From Symsagittifera roscoffensis (lineage: Eukaryota; Xenacoelomorpha; Acoela; Convolutidae): a stretch of 64,000 bases of DNA. The stretch covers positions 71,187,345 to 71,251,344 of the forward strand of contig NC_087065.1 in assembly GCF_963678635.1 (NCBI RefSeq). The letters are read 5' to 3'. Positions 32,395-42,519 of this stretch are shown here, one piece after another (positions within the stretch are counted from its first letter, which is position 1; each line of letters begins with the position of its first letter). The translations under genes were made by a program, and so were the position numbers. The notes beneath the pieces are model-generated. The model saw only the letters and a list, made by a program, of their open reading frames with translations. It was not told where the DNA came from and did not search any database.

Positions 32395-32828
32395 GTGTAT
32401 CTACATAAGAAATATTACTTAAGTATAGGCTGAGTGATGTGCGAGAGGGTGTTAGGCCAAAGACCAAGTTGCAGGTAATATGTGATATGTGTGTTATGTT
32501 ATGTTATGTTATGTTATGTGTTAGGTTATTAAGATCATGGGTAAGTAGGGGTTAGTGACCATGAACAACTAATGACGATCTTAGGAATAGATCCAAAGTT
32601 TGGACTGTCCAATCTTAGGTCGAATTCCAAAATTTTAGAAACCAATTGATTTTAATAAATTTTAGGATAAATATCTTTTTATCTGAACTGTCTTTAAGCA
32701 AATTTTAACGATATATGTTAAGGTGGTACTGACAGGTGTGACAGTCGTGATTCCTTTTCTAGATCCTGATTGATCATTTAAATTACTCACTTGAGTCAAA
32801 GAATCGAATCAAACTTGAAAAGAATAGA
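32395..32828 (+). other. spacer between macro-like and SGNH ORFs
   Basis: 434 bp without a frame. It contains a TTATG microsatellite (about 32490-32518). The rest is matched in copy B (48241-48618). An internal promoter or splice acceptor for the SGNH ORF could lie here; a C/T-rich 'ttccttttctag' acceptor-like site ends at 32761. Confidence 0.45.
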
Positions 32829-34901
32829 ATGGACAACTTCAACCTGGATGAATTGATGGACCTGGCAGAGGCATATGCAGGACCGATGGTAGATGCGATC
32901 TATCGTCGGCTGATCGAACGAGACTTCGCTCTGGAGGACCCAGAGGTGGTCATGTTGCTGACCGCCCTGATTAACATCTTGGGGCACGACAACCGTGGGG
33001 ACCGCCCCACGGAAGTCCTGTTGATGGCAGCATATGGAGAAAGAGGAGTACTAGACCGCCCGAACATGAGAGTGATGAGGTGGAGAAACGGGGCTCTCTC
33101 AGGGAGTGACTTGGCGAATGAGCCTGGATTGGGAAGTTCTAGGACATACCAACCAGGTGAGATGCCAATGCCCTCTAAGCCTAAACCTGGGCTGACGAGA
33201 ATGCATCGGGAGATGAACAGCGAGGCGACCTCGTCTGGTTCACCACTGAGAGCAGCTGTGCCACCAAAAGGGGCGAAAGTAACACAGAAGGTTCAGACGA
33301 ACCAAACCATACAAGATCTGGACGAGATGAACGATCAGCTGAGAAGTACGAAGAAGGAGTTAGACGATATGACGAAGACCATGCTGGCGATGGAGGAAGA
33401 CCGGGACATGTGGAGAAAGTTGTTTGAAGACTGCAACAAAAAGCAGGGTCAAGAGATCGAACGCTTAAGGCAGGAATACAAAGAGCGATCGGAGCAGGTG
33501 GCGTTGACAACGGCCGTGGAGAAAGTAATACCTGCAAGGGATATTCCTCGTGGGCAGTCCCCGATGGAGCTCTTGACGCCTCGAGAAATGAGTCAAACAA
33601 CGGAGACACGACCTCCAGTGGAGACAAATCGAGTAACGATCCCGGATCCTAGCGACACCTTGGGTGACCCCGTCGTAGAACAGACAGTGAGAAAACTGAT
33701 AGAGACAGCTGGACGATTGGTCGCTAACAAGAATGCACCAGGTTCCGGGGTGACGGCACCCTATGGAACGATTGACGATACGGGCAGAGTACAACTCTCC
33801 CAGACAGTAATCAGACAAGGGATGAGTAACGTGACACCACTCATGGGGAACTCGAGAATCCCAGAGAGGAAAGTAAGGAAGATGCCAGCGAAGAAAGTGT
33901 CTCGTGTAATAGACGTGCAGAAGAATAATCAATTGAAGTATAATTTCACGGGAGTTCCGGAGACAGATCCGAGGGCCTGCTTCAATCGAGCTACCTGGAG
34001 CCCGGCTGTGAACCTGCAGCAACCACCACTCGGGACATCTCACCTGATATTGGGAGACAGCTTAGTCAGAGTGCTGTCGAATTTGAGGACCTCATGGGTC
34101 ACTACGGTGATGGCCTTTGGAGGCGCGACGATTGCCCAATTATATCGCATGGTGGAGCTGATGAATCCAGGGAAGATACCCAATGTGATGATCTTAGTTG
34201 GGACGAATGATATCTCCAGAGGATCAGATGAGCAGGAAGCACTGTGGGAATCAATGATGGTGTGTTTGTTCACTACTCTCTGGCAGAAGTTCAGTTGCGC
34301 GGTACTGACCGTTTGCACGGTGCCAATGAACGCAAGAAGCCTGACAGCATCAGGAAGAAGGCACAACGAGGGAGTCATGAGATGGAACAACATCTTGAGA
34401 AACCTAGCAAATCGAAATGCCGGAAGAATGATCCTCATGGACATTGAACATGAATTGAGAGCCATGGATCAAGCCAGAATGACCACAGATGGCATCCACT
34501 TCGACAGTGTCGAAGGACAAGCTTGGTTGAATCGAGTCTTCCAAGAACGGTTGGATGAGCTGGAAGCAGAACTCTTTGACACAGGAGTACTGAAGGAAGA
34601 AGGAACGGTGAGTGATACGGTGATCACCACCTTTGTGCCTCCTAACCTGGAAACACGCTTGGGTACGGTCCCAGCCGTCACAAATTACCGGCAACAAAGC
34701 TCCAGTGAACCAGGTCGAAGAACAGACGTACAGGATCGGTTGGGAGAAGCACCGATGAGGAGGACAATTCATCCTAGGAGAAGGATAGGACCTGTCAACC
34801 AACCAATCGAAGAAGTAGCAGGCACATCTAGATCGGACACTAGATCGGAGACGACGAGTACCAGTCGAGAGGAGAGACCGAGCAGAGGCTCATTGATGTG
34901 A
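32829..34901 (+). CDS. SGNH-hydrolase accessory protein (copy A)
   Basis: Seen: 690 codons. Residues 1-130 are a helical N-terminal region; about 155-215 are coiled-coil-like; then a Ser/Pro/Thr-rich linker. Residues about 403-580 hold all SGNH blocks: block I LILGDSL with the nucleophile S411, block II G in AFGGATI, block III G458-T-N-D461, and block V D554-G-I-H557. The C-tail (580-690) is basic and Ser/Arg-rich. Known: SGNH/GDSL enzymes are esterases, lipases or acetylhydrolases. Some LINEs (CR1, L2 clades) carry such esterase domains, and the OSK domain of Oskar is a non-catalytic relative. It is unusual in a Ty3/gypsy element. All catalytic positions are retained, so an active esterase is plausible. 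In copy B the hydrolase part is deleted. Confidence 0.88.
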   Translation: MDNFNLDELMDLAEAYAGPMVDAIYRRLIERDFALEDPEVVMLLTALINILGHDNRGDRPTEVLLMAAYGERGVLDRPNMRVMRWRNGALSGSDLANEPGLGSSRTYQPGEMPMPSKPKPGLTRMHREMNSEATSSGSPLRAAVPPKGAKVTQKVQTNQTIQDLDEMNDQLRSTKKELDDMTKTMLAMEEDRDMWRKLFEDCNKKQGQEIERLRQEYKERSEQVALTTAVEKVIPARDIPRGQSPMELLTPREMSQTTETRPPVETNRVTIPDPSDTLGDPVVEQTVRKLIETAGRLVANKNAPGSGVTAPYGTIDDTGRVQLSQTVIRQGMSNVTPLMGNSRIPERKVRKMPAKKVSRVIDVQKNNQLKYNFTGVPETDPRACFNRATWSPAVNLQQPPLGTSHLILGDSLVRVLSNLRTSWVTTVMAFGGATIAQLYRMVELMNPGKIPNVMILVGTNDISRGSDEQEALWESMMVCLFTTLWQKFSCAVLTVCTVPMNARSLTASGRRHNEGVMRWNNILRNLANRNAGRMILMDIEHELRAMDQARMTTDGIHFDSVEGQAWLNRVFQERLDELEAELFDTGVLKEEGTVSDTVITTFVPPNLETRLGTVPAVTNYRQQSSSEPGRRTDVQDRLGEAPMRRTIHPRRRIGPVNQPIEEVAGTSRSDTRSETTSTSREERPSRGSLM

Positions 34902-34946
34902 TCGCGATCCATACCGTCTCCTTGGCATATATACAAAGACGAACTA

Positions 34947-35270
34947 ATGAAGCTGGACCTACAGAGAGTGAGCTTCATCGAAGATGCAAGGAGGATGCTG
35001 AATGGAGCGACGCTATCCGTCAGCAGATTGTACTCGATAACCGGCGTAGACTGGTTGATAGCCGCTAGCATAAATTTCAGCTCCACGACGGCCTTGAGAT
35101 TTGCCGACTTGGAGGGACTGCCTTCCAACAACACAATGGGACCTGTGAATGCAAGACCGTTGCAAGATGTGAGATTGAACCATGATGAGAGGAATCGTGA
35201 AGAAAGGCCAGGAAGATTCCTGACGGCGAGAGCGCCGATTGGACAACAAGTGAAGATATTTGGCAACTGA
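34947..35270 (+). CDS. accessory ORF5, unknown (copy A)
   Basis: 107 codons, 45 bases after the SGNH stop. Its TGA shares an A with the next ORF's ATG (TGATG). Residues 1-50 are mixed helical/hydrophobic; the C-terminal half is Arg/Asn-rich. No motif recognised. It and ORF6 may be two parts of one protein or a coupled pair. The region is deleted in copy B. Confidence 0.5.
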   Translation: MKLDLQRVSFIEDARRMLNGATLSVSRLYSITGVDWLIAASINFSSTTALRFADLEGLPSNNTMGPVNARPLQDVRLNHDERNREERPGRFLTARAPIGQQVKIFGN

Positions 35271-35728
35271 TGACACCACCTGGTCATGTGAAGGAGAGGG
35301 TGTACCCAAAACTAGTGAACCAAGATGGTGATGCCCAGAGATATGGCGGATTGACAGCGATAAAGAAAGATGAGACCATCTTCGCCGCCTACGACAAAGC
35401 AGAGATGAGAAAGGCCAAAATCATGGTAGTAGCGAATTCAGAGTTCGTGTACACCTCTAAGTCTTTGTTTTGGCCGGACGTCATAATGCTGGCCGCAGTT
35501 GACCTAGACCTATTGCAATCAGTGTCATTGGCTATAGGGGTACAAAGGCAGACAGAAATGAACCCGATAACGATTGTGTTTGCTGGCATCAATGACCATC
35601 TACACAGTAGAGGTTTTCTGAGCAGGCTCAGAGATCCTGCAACAGCAGAAAACGCAATATGGCCAGCGATAAAAGACATCCTGGAGTCGATGGGTGAAGT
35701 AGTGGAAATGAGAAGGCAGAGATGCTGA
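35270..35728 (+). CDS. accessory ORF6, second SGNH-like protein (copy A)
   Basis: 152 codons starting inside the ORF5 stop. A strand IMVVANSEF (about 50-58) could be a degenerate block I keeping Ser. PITIVFAGINDHLHSRG contains G106-I-N-D109, the block III signature of SGNH hydrolases. No D-x-x-H block V is present before the stop, so it looks like a non-catalytic or partial SGNH domain. Its stop overlaps the start of the next small ORF (ATGCTGA). The function is unknown; it may be a diverged duplicate of the upstream SGNH gene. Confidence 0.5.
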   Translation: MTPPGHVKERVYPKLVNQDGDAQRYGGLTAIKKDETIFAAYDKAEMRKAKIMVVANSEFVYTSKSLFWPDVIMLAAVDLDLLQSVSLAIGVQRQTEMNPITIVFAGINDHLHSRGFLSRLRDPATAENAIWPAIKDILESMGEVVEMRRQRC

Positions 35729-35934
35729 AAGAAGATTTGGAGAGAAACGTGACGTTGTGTCTCCACAACAGCTTCTGTAGGAACAGAGAATCAAACGTGG
35801 AGTAAAAGAGGGTAAAAGAGCAGAAGTGTTGGAGGACGGCTTCCAACAGCGTCAGGATAGTCAATGACGTGCTACAAGACACGGAAACCGAAAGTGCGGA
35901 GTCAGTGTCACAGGAGGAGGAAATGGAGCATTGA
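35722..35934 (+). pseudogene. short acidic ORF7, broken in copy A
   Basis: ATG at 35722 overlaps the ORF6 stop. The frame runs 27 codons to TAA at 35803-35805, then stays open to 35934, ending in a Glu/Ser-rich tail (ETESAESVSQEEEMEH). Copy B holds the same ORF intact as 75 codons, twice (47748-47521 and 43575-43348, minus). The conserved tail between diverged copies suggests a real small protein. Family unknown. Confidence 0.5.
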
Positions 35935-36749
35935 CGAATGGTCGAGAAAACAAGAGGCAGCAAGAAAGAAAATTAGAAGAATTTAGAAGTTTTAGAACTT
36001 CTAAACGACGGAAAAAGAAGAGAACAAAGGGATGATGAAGAAAAGTCAAAACTAAGAATTGTTTTGTGTGTGTGAAAAACTCAAGTGAGAAACCAAGCAA
36101 CCAAGTTGTAATTGAAAACTGAAACATTTTGTTGAGTTTTGAAATTGTTGCATTTATAAATTTGCATTTTGGTTTTAGCAGAAGTGGCTTTAGAGACACT
36201 TATTATTTATTTAGAAAGGCTTAAGGGAAGAGTATATTTAAATATTCCAGCCTGCATGATTGTTTTTAATCACTTAGGAAGATTGATCACTTTGTGGTGA
36301 TGTGGAAGGCTTGAGTAATCTCTCGAAGAGGGAGATTGTTTCATTGTTCTTTCTAACCACAAAGTTTCTTAGTTTTAATATTCAGGACAATAAACAAGCA
36401 AAATTTCCGAAGGGAAGGAGCATAGTAGGATAATTTTAGCTTGTTGGTTGGCAGGACTGTCCTGCAAGCCAACACCTTTTAAATATAAGAGAAGAAGTTT
36501 TAATCGGGACATTGACACTGGAAGTCAGAAAAAATATTTTATCTTAAGTCATATCCTCAATGTGCAGATTGATGAAAGAATTTGAAGGCTGTAGTGATGT
36601 GGTATGATGCCATTTATATTCTGCAAAGAGTCGATGTGACGTAGATAAAAGTAATTTCGTGCATTTTGTAAATTCTGTTCGATGACACTGTGACCATTTA
36701 GAACATTGCGCGATTCAATGAGGACATTGACCGGACTGTCCGGGGAGTA
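35935..36749 (+). other. 3' untranslated region of copy A with polypurine tract
   Basis: AT-rich, also present in copy B (46691-47520) and its duplicates. It ends in CGGGGAGTA (36741-36749) directly before the 3' LTR. The same CCGGGGAGTA sits next to LTRs at 40782, 42520 and 46691 (minus), supporting its role as plus-strand primer. Confidence 0.65.
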
Positions 36750-37694
36750 TGTGACATTCGACCAGAATGTGAAAAATGCAATCTCTGCAGAATTCGGAAT
36801 TTTAGCAGTAAGCCTTCCGGATTGGTGGTTTTTAAGAACTAAGGGCGTTATTGGAACGTTTAGCCAGACGGTGAAGGCTGGAATATTCTAGTATTTTAAA
36901 ATTTCAAAAATTCGAATGATGACGTCACATTTCTGAGAAATGCTGAAACGGCCATTTTTAACAAAAAACGAGTGAAAACACAGAACAACAACGTTAGTTG
37001 CGCTGACGAGAACAACTTGATCGAAATTGAAGAAGTCGAAATTGAAGAAAAACAGCAGCAGAGTGCAGAGAACGTTCCGAGTTGCAACTATTGTGCTGCT
37101 ACAATAGTTGCAAGGCCGTTGCAAACAACGGTGAAGGGTAAGAAATCAGCCCTCCGTGTTATCGTGAATTCGAACTTAAGGAGCTTGATTCACTGGATTC
37201 AAGAATCCGGAAGGGTCTCGGGACGGAAAACTTTTATTGACTCATATGAACTTTTAGCATCCTGTCATGTCCTGACTTGAATTTAATTGATATTTGGATT
37301 AGTTTTGACAAGGATGAGGTGCTAAGAGTTGGGGGGGGGGGGGGAAAAGGGTTGATCAATCTTCGATGGAGATGATGATTTTTATCTACTGAACAAAAAC
37401 AATAGTAATATAATAAGTAGTAGCCCTGTTTTTAGGAGTGACCTCGTGGTCTGGGGATACTGAGACCCAGCCATGAGCTCACTATTTTTGCATGTAATTC
37501 AGTTAATTTGAGCGTTCTGGTCGAAGCCGGAGAACAGTAACGTTTTTGTCGACCCGATGTAAGAAAGACCACCGAAAAGTACTGGCTTGGTAGAGACGGT
37601 GAAAAACATGCAAAGCTCTGTTTAGACGCTAGCCAGTCGTCTTAAGACTTAGTTTTGTTATCCGTCGATATGTATCTTCCGGGCGAATGTTACA
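36750..37694 (+). repeat. 3' LTR of copy A
   Basis: 945 bp with the same termini as the 5' LTR. Differences are a longer poly-G run (near 37331) and a few substitutions, giving about 99% identity. It contains the CRE-like site (36920-36927) and the double hairpin (37082-37131). It is followed by ATC, matching the ATC before 18916. Confidence 0.95.
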
Positions 37695-39340
37695 ATCAAA
37701 TCCATGTTGAGGGAAACTCAAATTGAATAAATTGATTTGAGGTTACGGGTCTATCAGATACTTGCACTAATCTGAGTCTATATTACTTCGGCTCTTCAAA
37801 TGAACAAAGTTCTCCTAAAATAGTTTTCTCGTTATTAGATGGGCATTCGCAGCCTGTATTGCCGAGTAGATTTATTGCTACAGAAAATTTACCGGTCCTG
37901 GGATCCGCAGTACACAAGCTCCAAACCTTATTCTTGAAGAGGTTATGTATACAAAAACATGTGCTTGTGCCGAGGGCACCCTCCTGAAATTCCAAAATTT
38001 TTGATTGAAAAGATATTCTTCAGGAAAAAAACCTGTGTATTTTTATTGGTTTTGCGATCTTCCTCATCCGATGTTGCCATTCCAGGGTTGCAAATAGAAC
38101 CCGTGCTTGTGTATCTAGAGATTAGGGAGTCAATTAGTTGCACGATCGTTTTTTAAACTTGATATCACTTTCATAAAAAAAACATTAACCTGCCGAAATA
38201 AAAACAACTGGAAGAAAACCTCATTTTTTGAACCAGAAGCCGTATTTATCTAGAAAACAAATTGTCAGGTGAAAAAGCCGCGAAAAACAAAGCCAAGAGC
38301 CACAAAGTTCAAAAAAAAAACAGAACGTTCTATCCTTGCAATGACACAAGTGATCTATAAGTAGTAAATGCAATGTGGTTTGGCTCAATTCGAAAACCAT
38401 TAAGAAAACTTCCTAAGAACAAAAACATTAAAAAGTTAATATATATATTAAAAAGTTAAGCTAGGATACAGAATCTGGAACAAAAACTTTTTTTTTTAGT
38501 ATTTTTTGTAAATTGTGATAGTATCAAGAAAAACTAGATCTACCAGCCCTTTCATTTCGTTGTATCTTTTTGTTCGGATTAAAAAAAATTAACAAACTAC
38601 CGTAACAAATAAAACCAATAGATGCAGGTCTTACAATTAAGCAATAACTACTTTGCGGTAGTAGGCCGAAAAAACCATTTCCGTGCTCATTAATTGAGAT
38701 AGCAAGGGTTTTCGAAAAAAAAACACATTTGAAACACTTATTTTTGAAATTTTTTTTTAAAAAAAAATTTCAAAGGAAAGTATTAGAAACTTTACATAAA
38801 AAACTGTAGCTGTTTTATTTCCACTAAAACAATTTCAAAAAAATGAAAAATTTGATCTTCGAAAAGATCTCGTCCAACGTAAACTAGGCAAATGAAAAAG
38901 AACAGCAGCCGATAGCCCAAATTAAAGAGGTGGCGTTTAAATGAACGACCTTTTTCACGACAAATAACTGTTTAGCCGCAAACATCTGCTAAACCATGAC
39001 AAGAAATCAGCGGGATATTTTGATCTTCTCAGACAATAGATACGGTATACATTTTGAGAATTCGCTAAAATTGTAATTTAAAAAACAAACGTTTTTGCAC
39101 ATTTTTGTGCATCTACAGGTTTTACAAGTCTAAAAAATATGTACAAATTGATCAAAGATCATAAAAAGTGTCATATACATCATTATTTCAAAATTTTAAA
39201 AATTCAACCAATCTTAACTTCACAAAAGTACTGAAGTTAAGTAACAACCCTTATGTAACAACTTTATTCATTTAGTCACAAATTCCTGAGAGTTTTCACT
39301 TCTTTTGTTTTTTCAATTTCGTTTCGTCGCTTATTCCATG
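37695..39340 (-). repeat. dispersed repeat family 'B', copy 3, with Cys-rich minus-strand frame
   Basis: From 37939 onward nearly identical to 43859-45260. The minus-strand frame 37995-37783 reads ...STCFCIHNLFKNKVWSLCTADPRTGKFSVAINLLGNTGCECPSNNE, and a second minus frame (38143-37943) starts ISRYTSTGSICNPGMATSDEE. A similar protein string occurs in the decayed copy near 10.1-10.3 kb, so this repeat carries or captured a small Cys-rich coding segment. Family unknown. The repeat lies 3' of the PLE endonuclease. Confidence 0.5.
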
Positions 39341-39397
39341 CTAACATATAAGTTATTTCAATTTTTTTGTTTTAGCCAGAATATTTCGATTCTAGAA

Positions 39398-39872
39398 CTA
39401 TAACCTCAATGTCAGCTCCCTACTTCTAAACTCGTCGCGCGGGTTAATTGCCGGTCTCTCTTTGCTAATGAGCAGCGCCTCTAATGTAGAAAACTTCACA
39501 TTGCTGGAAGCCTGGTCAATTATCTTCCACTTAAACTCCGACATGCCACTCTCACTACTACACTGCCTGATTTGCTGTCCAACTGGGGTATCCTCTTTTC
39601 GGTGTTCTTCAATCCTTGAGGTGAGATGTCGGACTGTCTGGCCAACATAGATAGATTTGTACCCACAGCATTCAAGTCTGTACACCACTTTTGATATCAG
39701 TCCACTGGAAAAGGAGGATTTTAATGAGGGCATACAACTTTTCATTTTCCTCGTCGTGAAAATTATCTGCGCATTAGTGATATCGCGCACTTTTTTTTCC
39801 TAATGTCTGATTGTGATTCCCCCTATATGGAACCATCAAGATGCGTAGTGAATCACTGCTATAATCAAAAGG
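39398..39872 (-). pseudogene. PLE-2 GIY-YIG endonuclease, duplicated copy
   Basis: 130-codon frame (39790-39398) identical in protein to 45701-45309. Motifs: VVYRLECCGYKSIYVGQTVR (GIY-YIG core with the conserved Arg), EEHRKED, TLEALLI, RPAINPRDEFRSRELTL. Upstream to 39872 the frame shows the connector (SDSLRILMVPYRGN) with one frame change. The RT half is at 60942-62504, so this segment is a duplicate of the endonuclease side of the split PLE. Confidence 0.85.
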
Positions 39873-40781
39873 TGTAACATTCGCCCGGAAGATACATATC
39901 GACGGAAAATAAAGCTGTTCTAAGACGACTGGCCAACGTCTAAACAGAGCTCTACATGCTTTTCACCCTCTCTACCAAGCCAGTTCTTTTGGTGGTTTTT
40001 TCAACATCGGGTCGACAAAAACGTTACTGTTCTCCTGCTTCGACCAGAACGCTCAAATTAACCTATTACATGCAGAAATAGTGAGCTCATGGCGGGGTCT
40101 CAGTATCCCCAGACCACGAGGCCACTCCTAAAAATAGGGCTACTACTATTTTTTGAATTATTTTGATTATTATTGCTCAGTAGATAAAAATCATCATCTC
40201 CATCGAAGATGGATCAACACTTTCCCCCAACTCCTAGCTTCTCATCCTTGCAAACTGAATTCAGATGTTAATTAAATTCAATTCAGGACATGATAGGGAA
40301 GCTAAAAGTTTATGTAAAACAGTTTCAGTCCAAATCCCGAGACCCCTCCGGATTCTTGAATCCGGGGAAATAAGACTCTTATTCTCCTTCCAGAAGGCTG
40401 GTTTTCCACCCTTCACCGTTGTTCGCAACGGCCTTGCAATTATTGTAGCGGCACAGTAGTTGCAACTCGGAACGGAAGCTGTTTCTGCTTTTTTCTGATT
40501 CCGATTCTCAATTTTTCCGTTGTTGTCGTCGTCGCAACTATCGTTGTTTTGTTCTTCTTTTTTTTTTTCTAAAATGGCCGTTTTTGACGTTTCTCGGAAT
40601 TATTACGTCATCATTTCGAATTTTTAAAATTTAGGAATTTCCGAATCCTTCAGCCTTCACAATTTGTTCAATCGTCTGAAAAACGCTCTTATTCCTTCAA
40701 AATCGCCAATTCGGAAGGTTCGCTGCTAAAAACTCGAAACTGCTGAATCTGCATTTTTGTCCATTCTGGTCGAATGTCACA
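39873..40781 (-). repeat. LTR1 (copy-B family), in amplified segment
   Basis: 909 bp; on the minus strand TGTGACATTCG...CGAATGTTACA. Its lower-coordinate flank is the same PLE connector sequence as at LTR3, so it is a segmental duplicate, not an independent insertion. Confidence 0.9.
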
Positions 40782-41668
40782 TACTCCCCGGACAGCCCGG
40801 TCAATGTCCCCATTGAATCTCGCAATATTCGTAAAATTGGTACAGTGTCATCGAACAGAATTTACAAAATGCACGAAATTACTTTTACCCACGTCATATC
40901 GACTCACTGCAGAATATAAATGGCATCATACTACATTGCTATAGTCTTCTAAATTTATTCACTAATCTGCACTTTGAGGATATGACTTAAGATAATTTTT
41001 TTTTCTGACTTCCAACGTCATTGCCCTGATTTAAAACTTTCTCTCCTAGGTTTTAAAAGGTGTCAGTCTGCAGGACAGTCCTGCCAACCAACCAGCTAAA
41101 ATTATCCTACTATGCTTCTTCTCTTCGAAAGTTTCAGTTGTTAATGTCTTGAATATTAAAATTAAGGATTCTGTGGTTAGAAAGAACAATGAAACAATCT
41201 CCCTCTCCAAGAGATTACCCAAGCCTTTCATGTCACCACAAAGTGATCAGTTCTCCTAGCTGATTAAAAACAGTCATGCAGGCTGGAATATTTAAATATA
41301 CTCTTTACTCAAGCCTTTCTAAATAAATAGTAAGTGTCTTTCAAGCCACTAACTAAAATCAAAATGCAAATTTATAAATGCAACAAATTCTTTAATGTTC
41401 AAAACCCAACTAAATGTTTCAGTTTTCAATTACAACTTGGTTGCTTGGTTTCTCACTTGAGTTTTTTCACACTCATAAAAACAATTCTGAGTTTTAACTT
41501 CTTCTTTTTCGTCACTCCTTTGTTTCTCTTCTTTTCGTCGTTTACAAGTTCTAAAATTTCTAAATTCTTCTAACTTTCTTTCTTTTTGCATCTTGTTCTT
41601 TCGACCATTTGTCAATGTTCCATTTCTTCCTCCTGTGACACTGACTCTGCACTTTCAGTTTCTGTGTC
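40782..41668 (-). mobile_element. 3' end fragment of copy-B type element
   Basis: Polypurine tract, 3' UTR and the end of ORF7 (QEEEMEH tail near 41620-41665), then broken at a junction to PLE sequence at about 41668. Same content as 42520-43400 and 46691-47570. Confidence 0.85.
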
Positions 41669-41785
41669 GTGAATATTATCTGCGCATTAGTGATATCGCG
41701 CACTTTTTTTTCCTAATGTCTGATTGTGATTCCCCCAATATTGAACCATCAAGATGCGTAGTGAATCACTGCTATAATCAAAAGG
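41669..41785 (-). pseudogene. PLE connector fragment
   Basis: 117 bp matching 39757-39872 and 45668-45783, the connector just before the GIY-YIG domain. It is fused directly to ORF7 sequence, marking a recombination joint. Confidence 0.8.
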
Positions 41786-42519
41786 TGTAACATTCGCCCG
41801 GAAGATACATATCGACGGAAAATAAAGCTGGGTCTCAGTATCCTCAGACCACGAGGCCACTCCTAAAAACAGGGCTACTACTATTTATTGAATTATTATT
41901 ATTTTTGCTCAGTAGATAAAAATCATCATCTCCATCGAAGATGGATCAACACTTTCCCCCAACTCCTAGCTTCTCATCCTTGCAAACTGAATTCAGATGT
42001 TAATTAAATTCAATTCAGGACATGATAGGGAAGCTAAAAGTTTATGTAAAACAGTTTCAGTCCAAATCCCGAGACCCCTCCGGATTCTTGAATCCGGGGA
42101 AATAAGACTCTTATTCTCCTTCCAGAAGGCTGGTTTTCCACCCTTCACCGTTGTTCGCAACGGCCTTGCAATTATTGTAGCGGCACAATAGTTGCAACTC
42201 GGAACGGTCTCTGCTGTTTCTGCTTTTTTTCTGATTCCGATTCTCAATTTTTCCGTTGCTGTCGTCGTCGCAACTATCGTTGTTGTGTTCTTCTTTTGTT
42301 TTTTTTCTAAATTGGCCGTTTTTGACGTTTCTTGGAATTATTACGTCATCATTTCGAATTTTTAAAATTTAGGAATTTCCGAATCCTTCAGCCTTCACAC
42401 TTTGTCCAATCGTCTGAATAACGCTCTTATTCCTTCAAAATCACCAATTCGGAAGGTTCGCTGCTAAAAACTTGAAACTGCTGAATCTGCATTTCTGTCC
42501 ATTCTGGTCGAATGTCACA
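41786..42519 (-). repeat. LTR2 (copy-B family) with internal deletion
   Basis: 734 bp with both LTR termini. About 170 bp is missing relative to LTR1 between 'aataaagctg' and 'ggtctcagtatcc' (near 41830). Confidence 0.9.

Larger units (their letters stand above)
18916..37694 (+). mobile_element. copy A: giant Ty3/gypsy-type LTR retrotransposon with accessory genes
   Basis: 18,779 bp bounded by two near-identical LTRs (18916-19855 and 36750-37694). Order: 5' LTR, primer-binding site, 3-kb leader with motif array, gag with protease start, protease-RT-RNase H-integrase, macro-like ORF, SGNH-hydrolase ORF, two small ORFs, a short acidic ORF, polypurine tract, 3' LTR. The domain order RT-RH-IN and the GPF motif after the integrase place it in Ty3/gypsy (Metaviridae). 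It is flanked by a 3-bp direct repeat ATC. The LTRs differ at only about seven positions, so insertion was recent. Coding breaks visible: one base missing in the protease region, a stop near the end of the macro-like ORF relative to copy B, and a stop in the last short ORF. Confidence 0.93.

Noticed and set aside
39873-42519. LTR1 and LTR2 as independent solo-LTR insertions
   Set aside because: Their flanks are the same PLE connector as at LTR3, so they are segmental duplicates.
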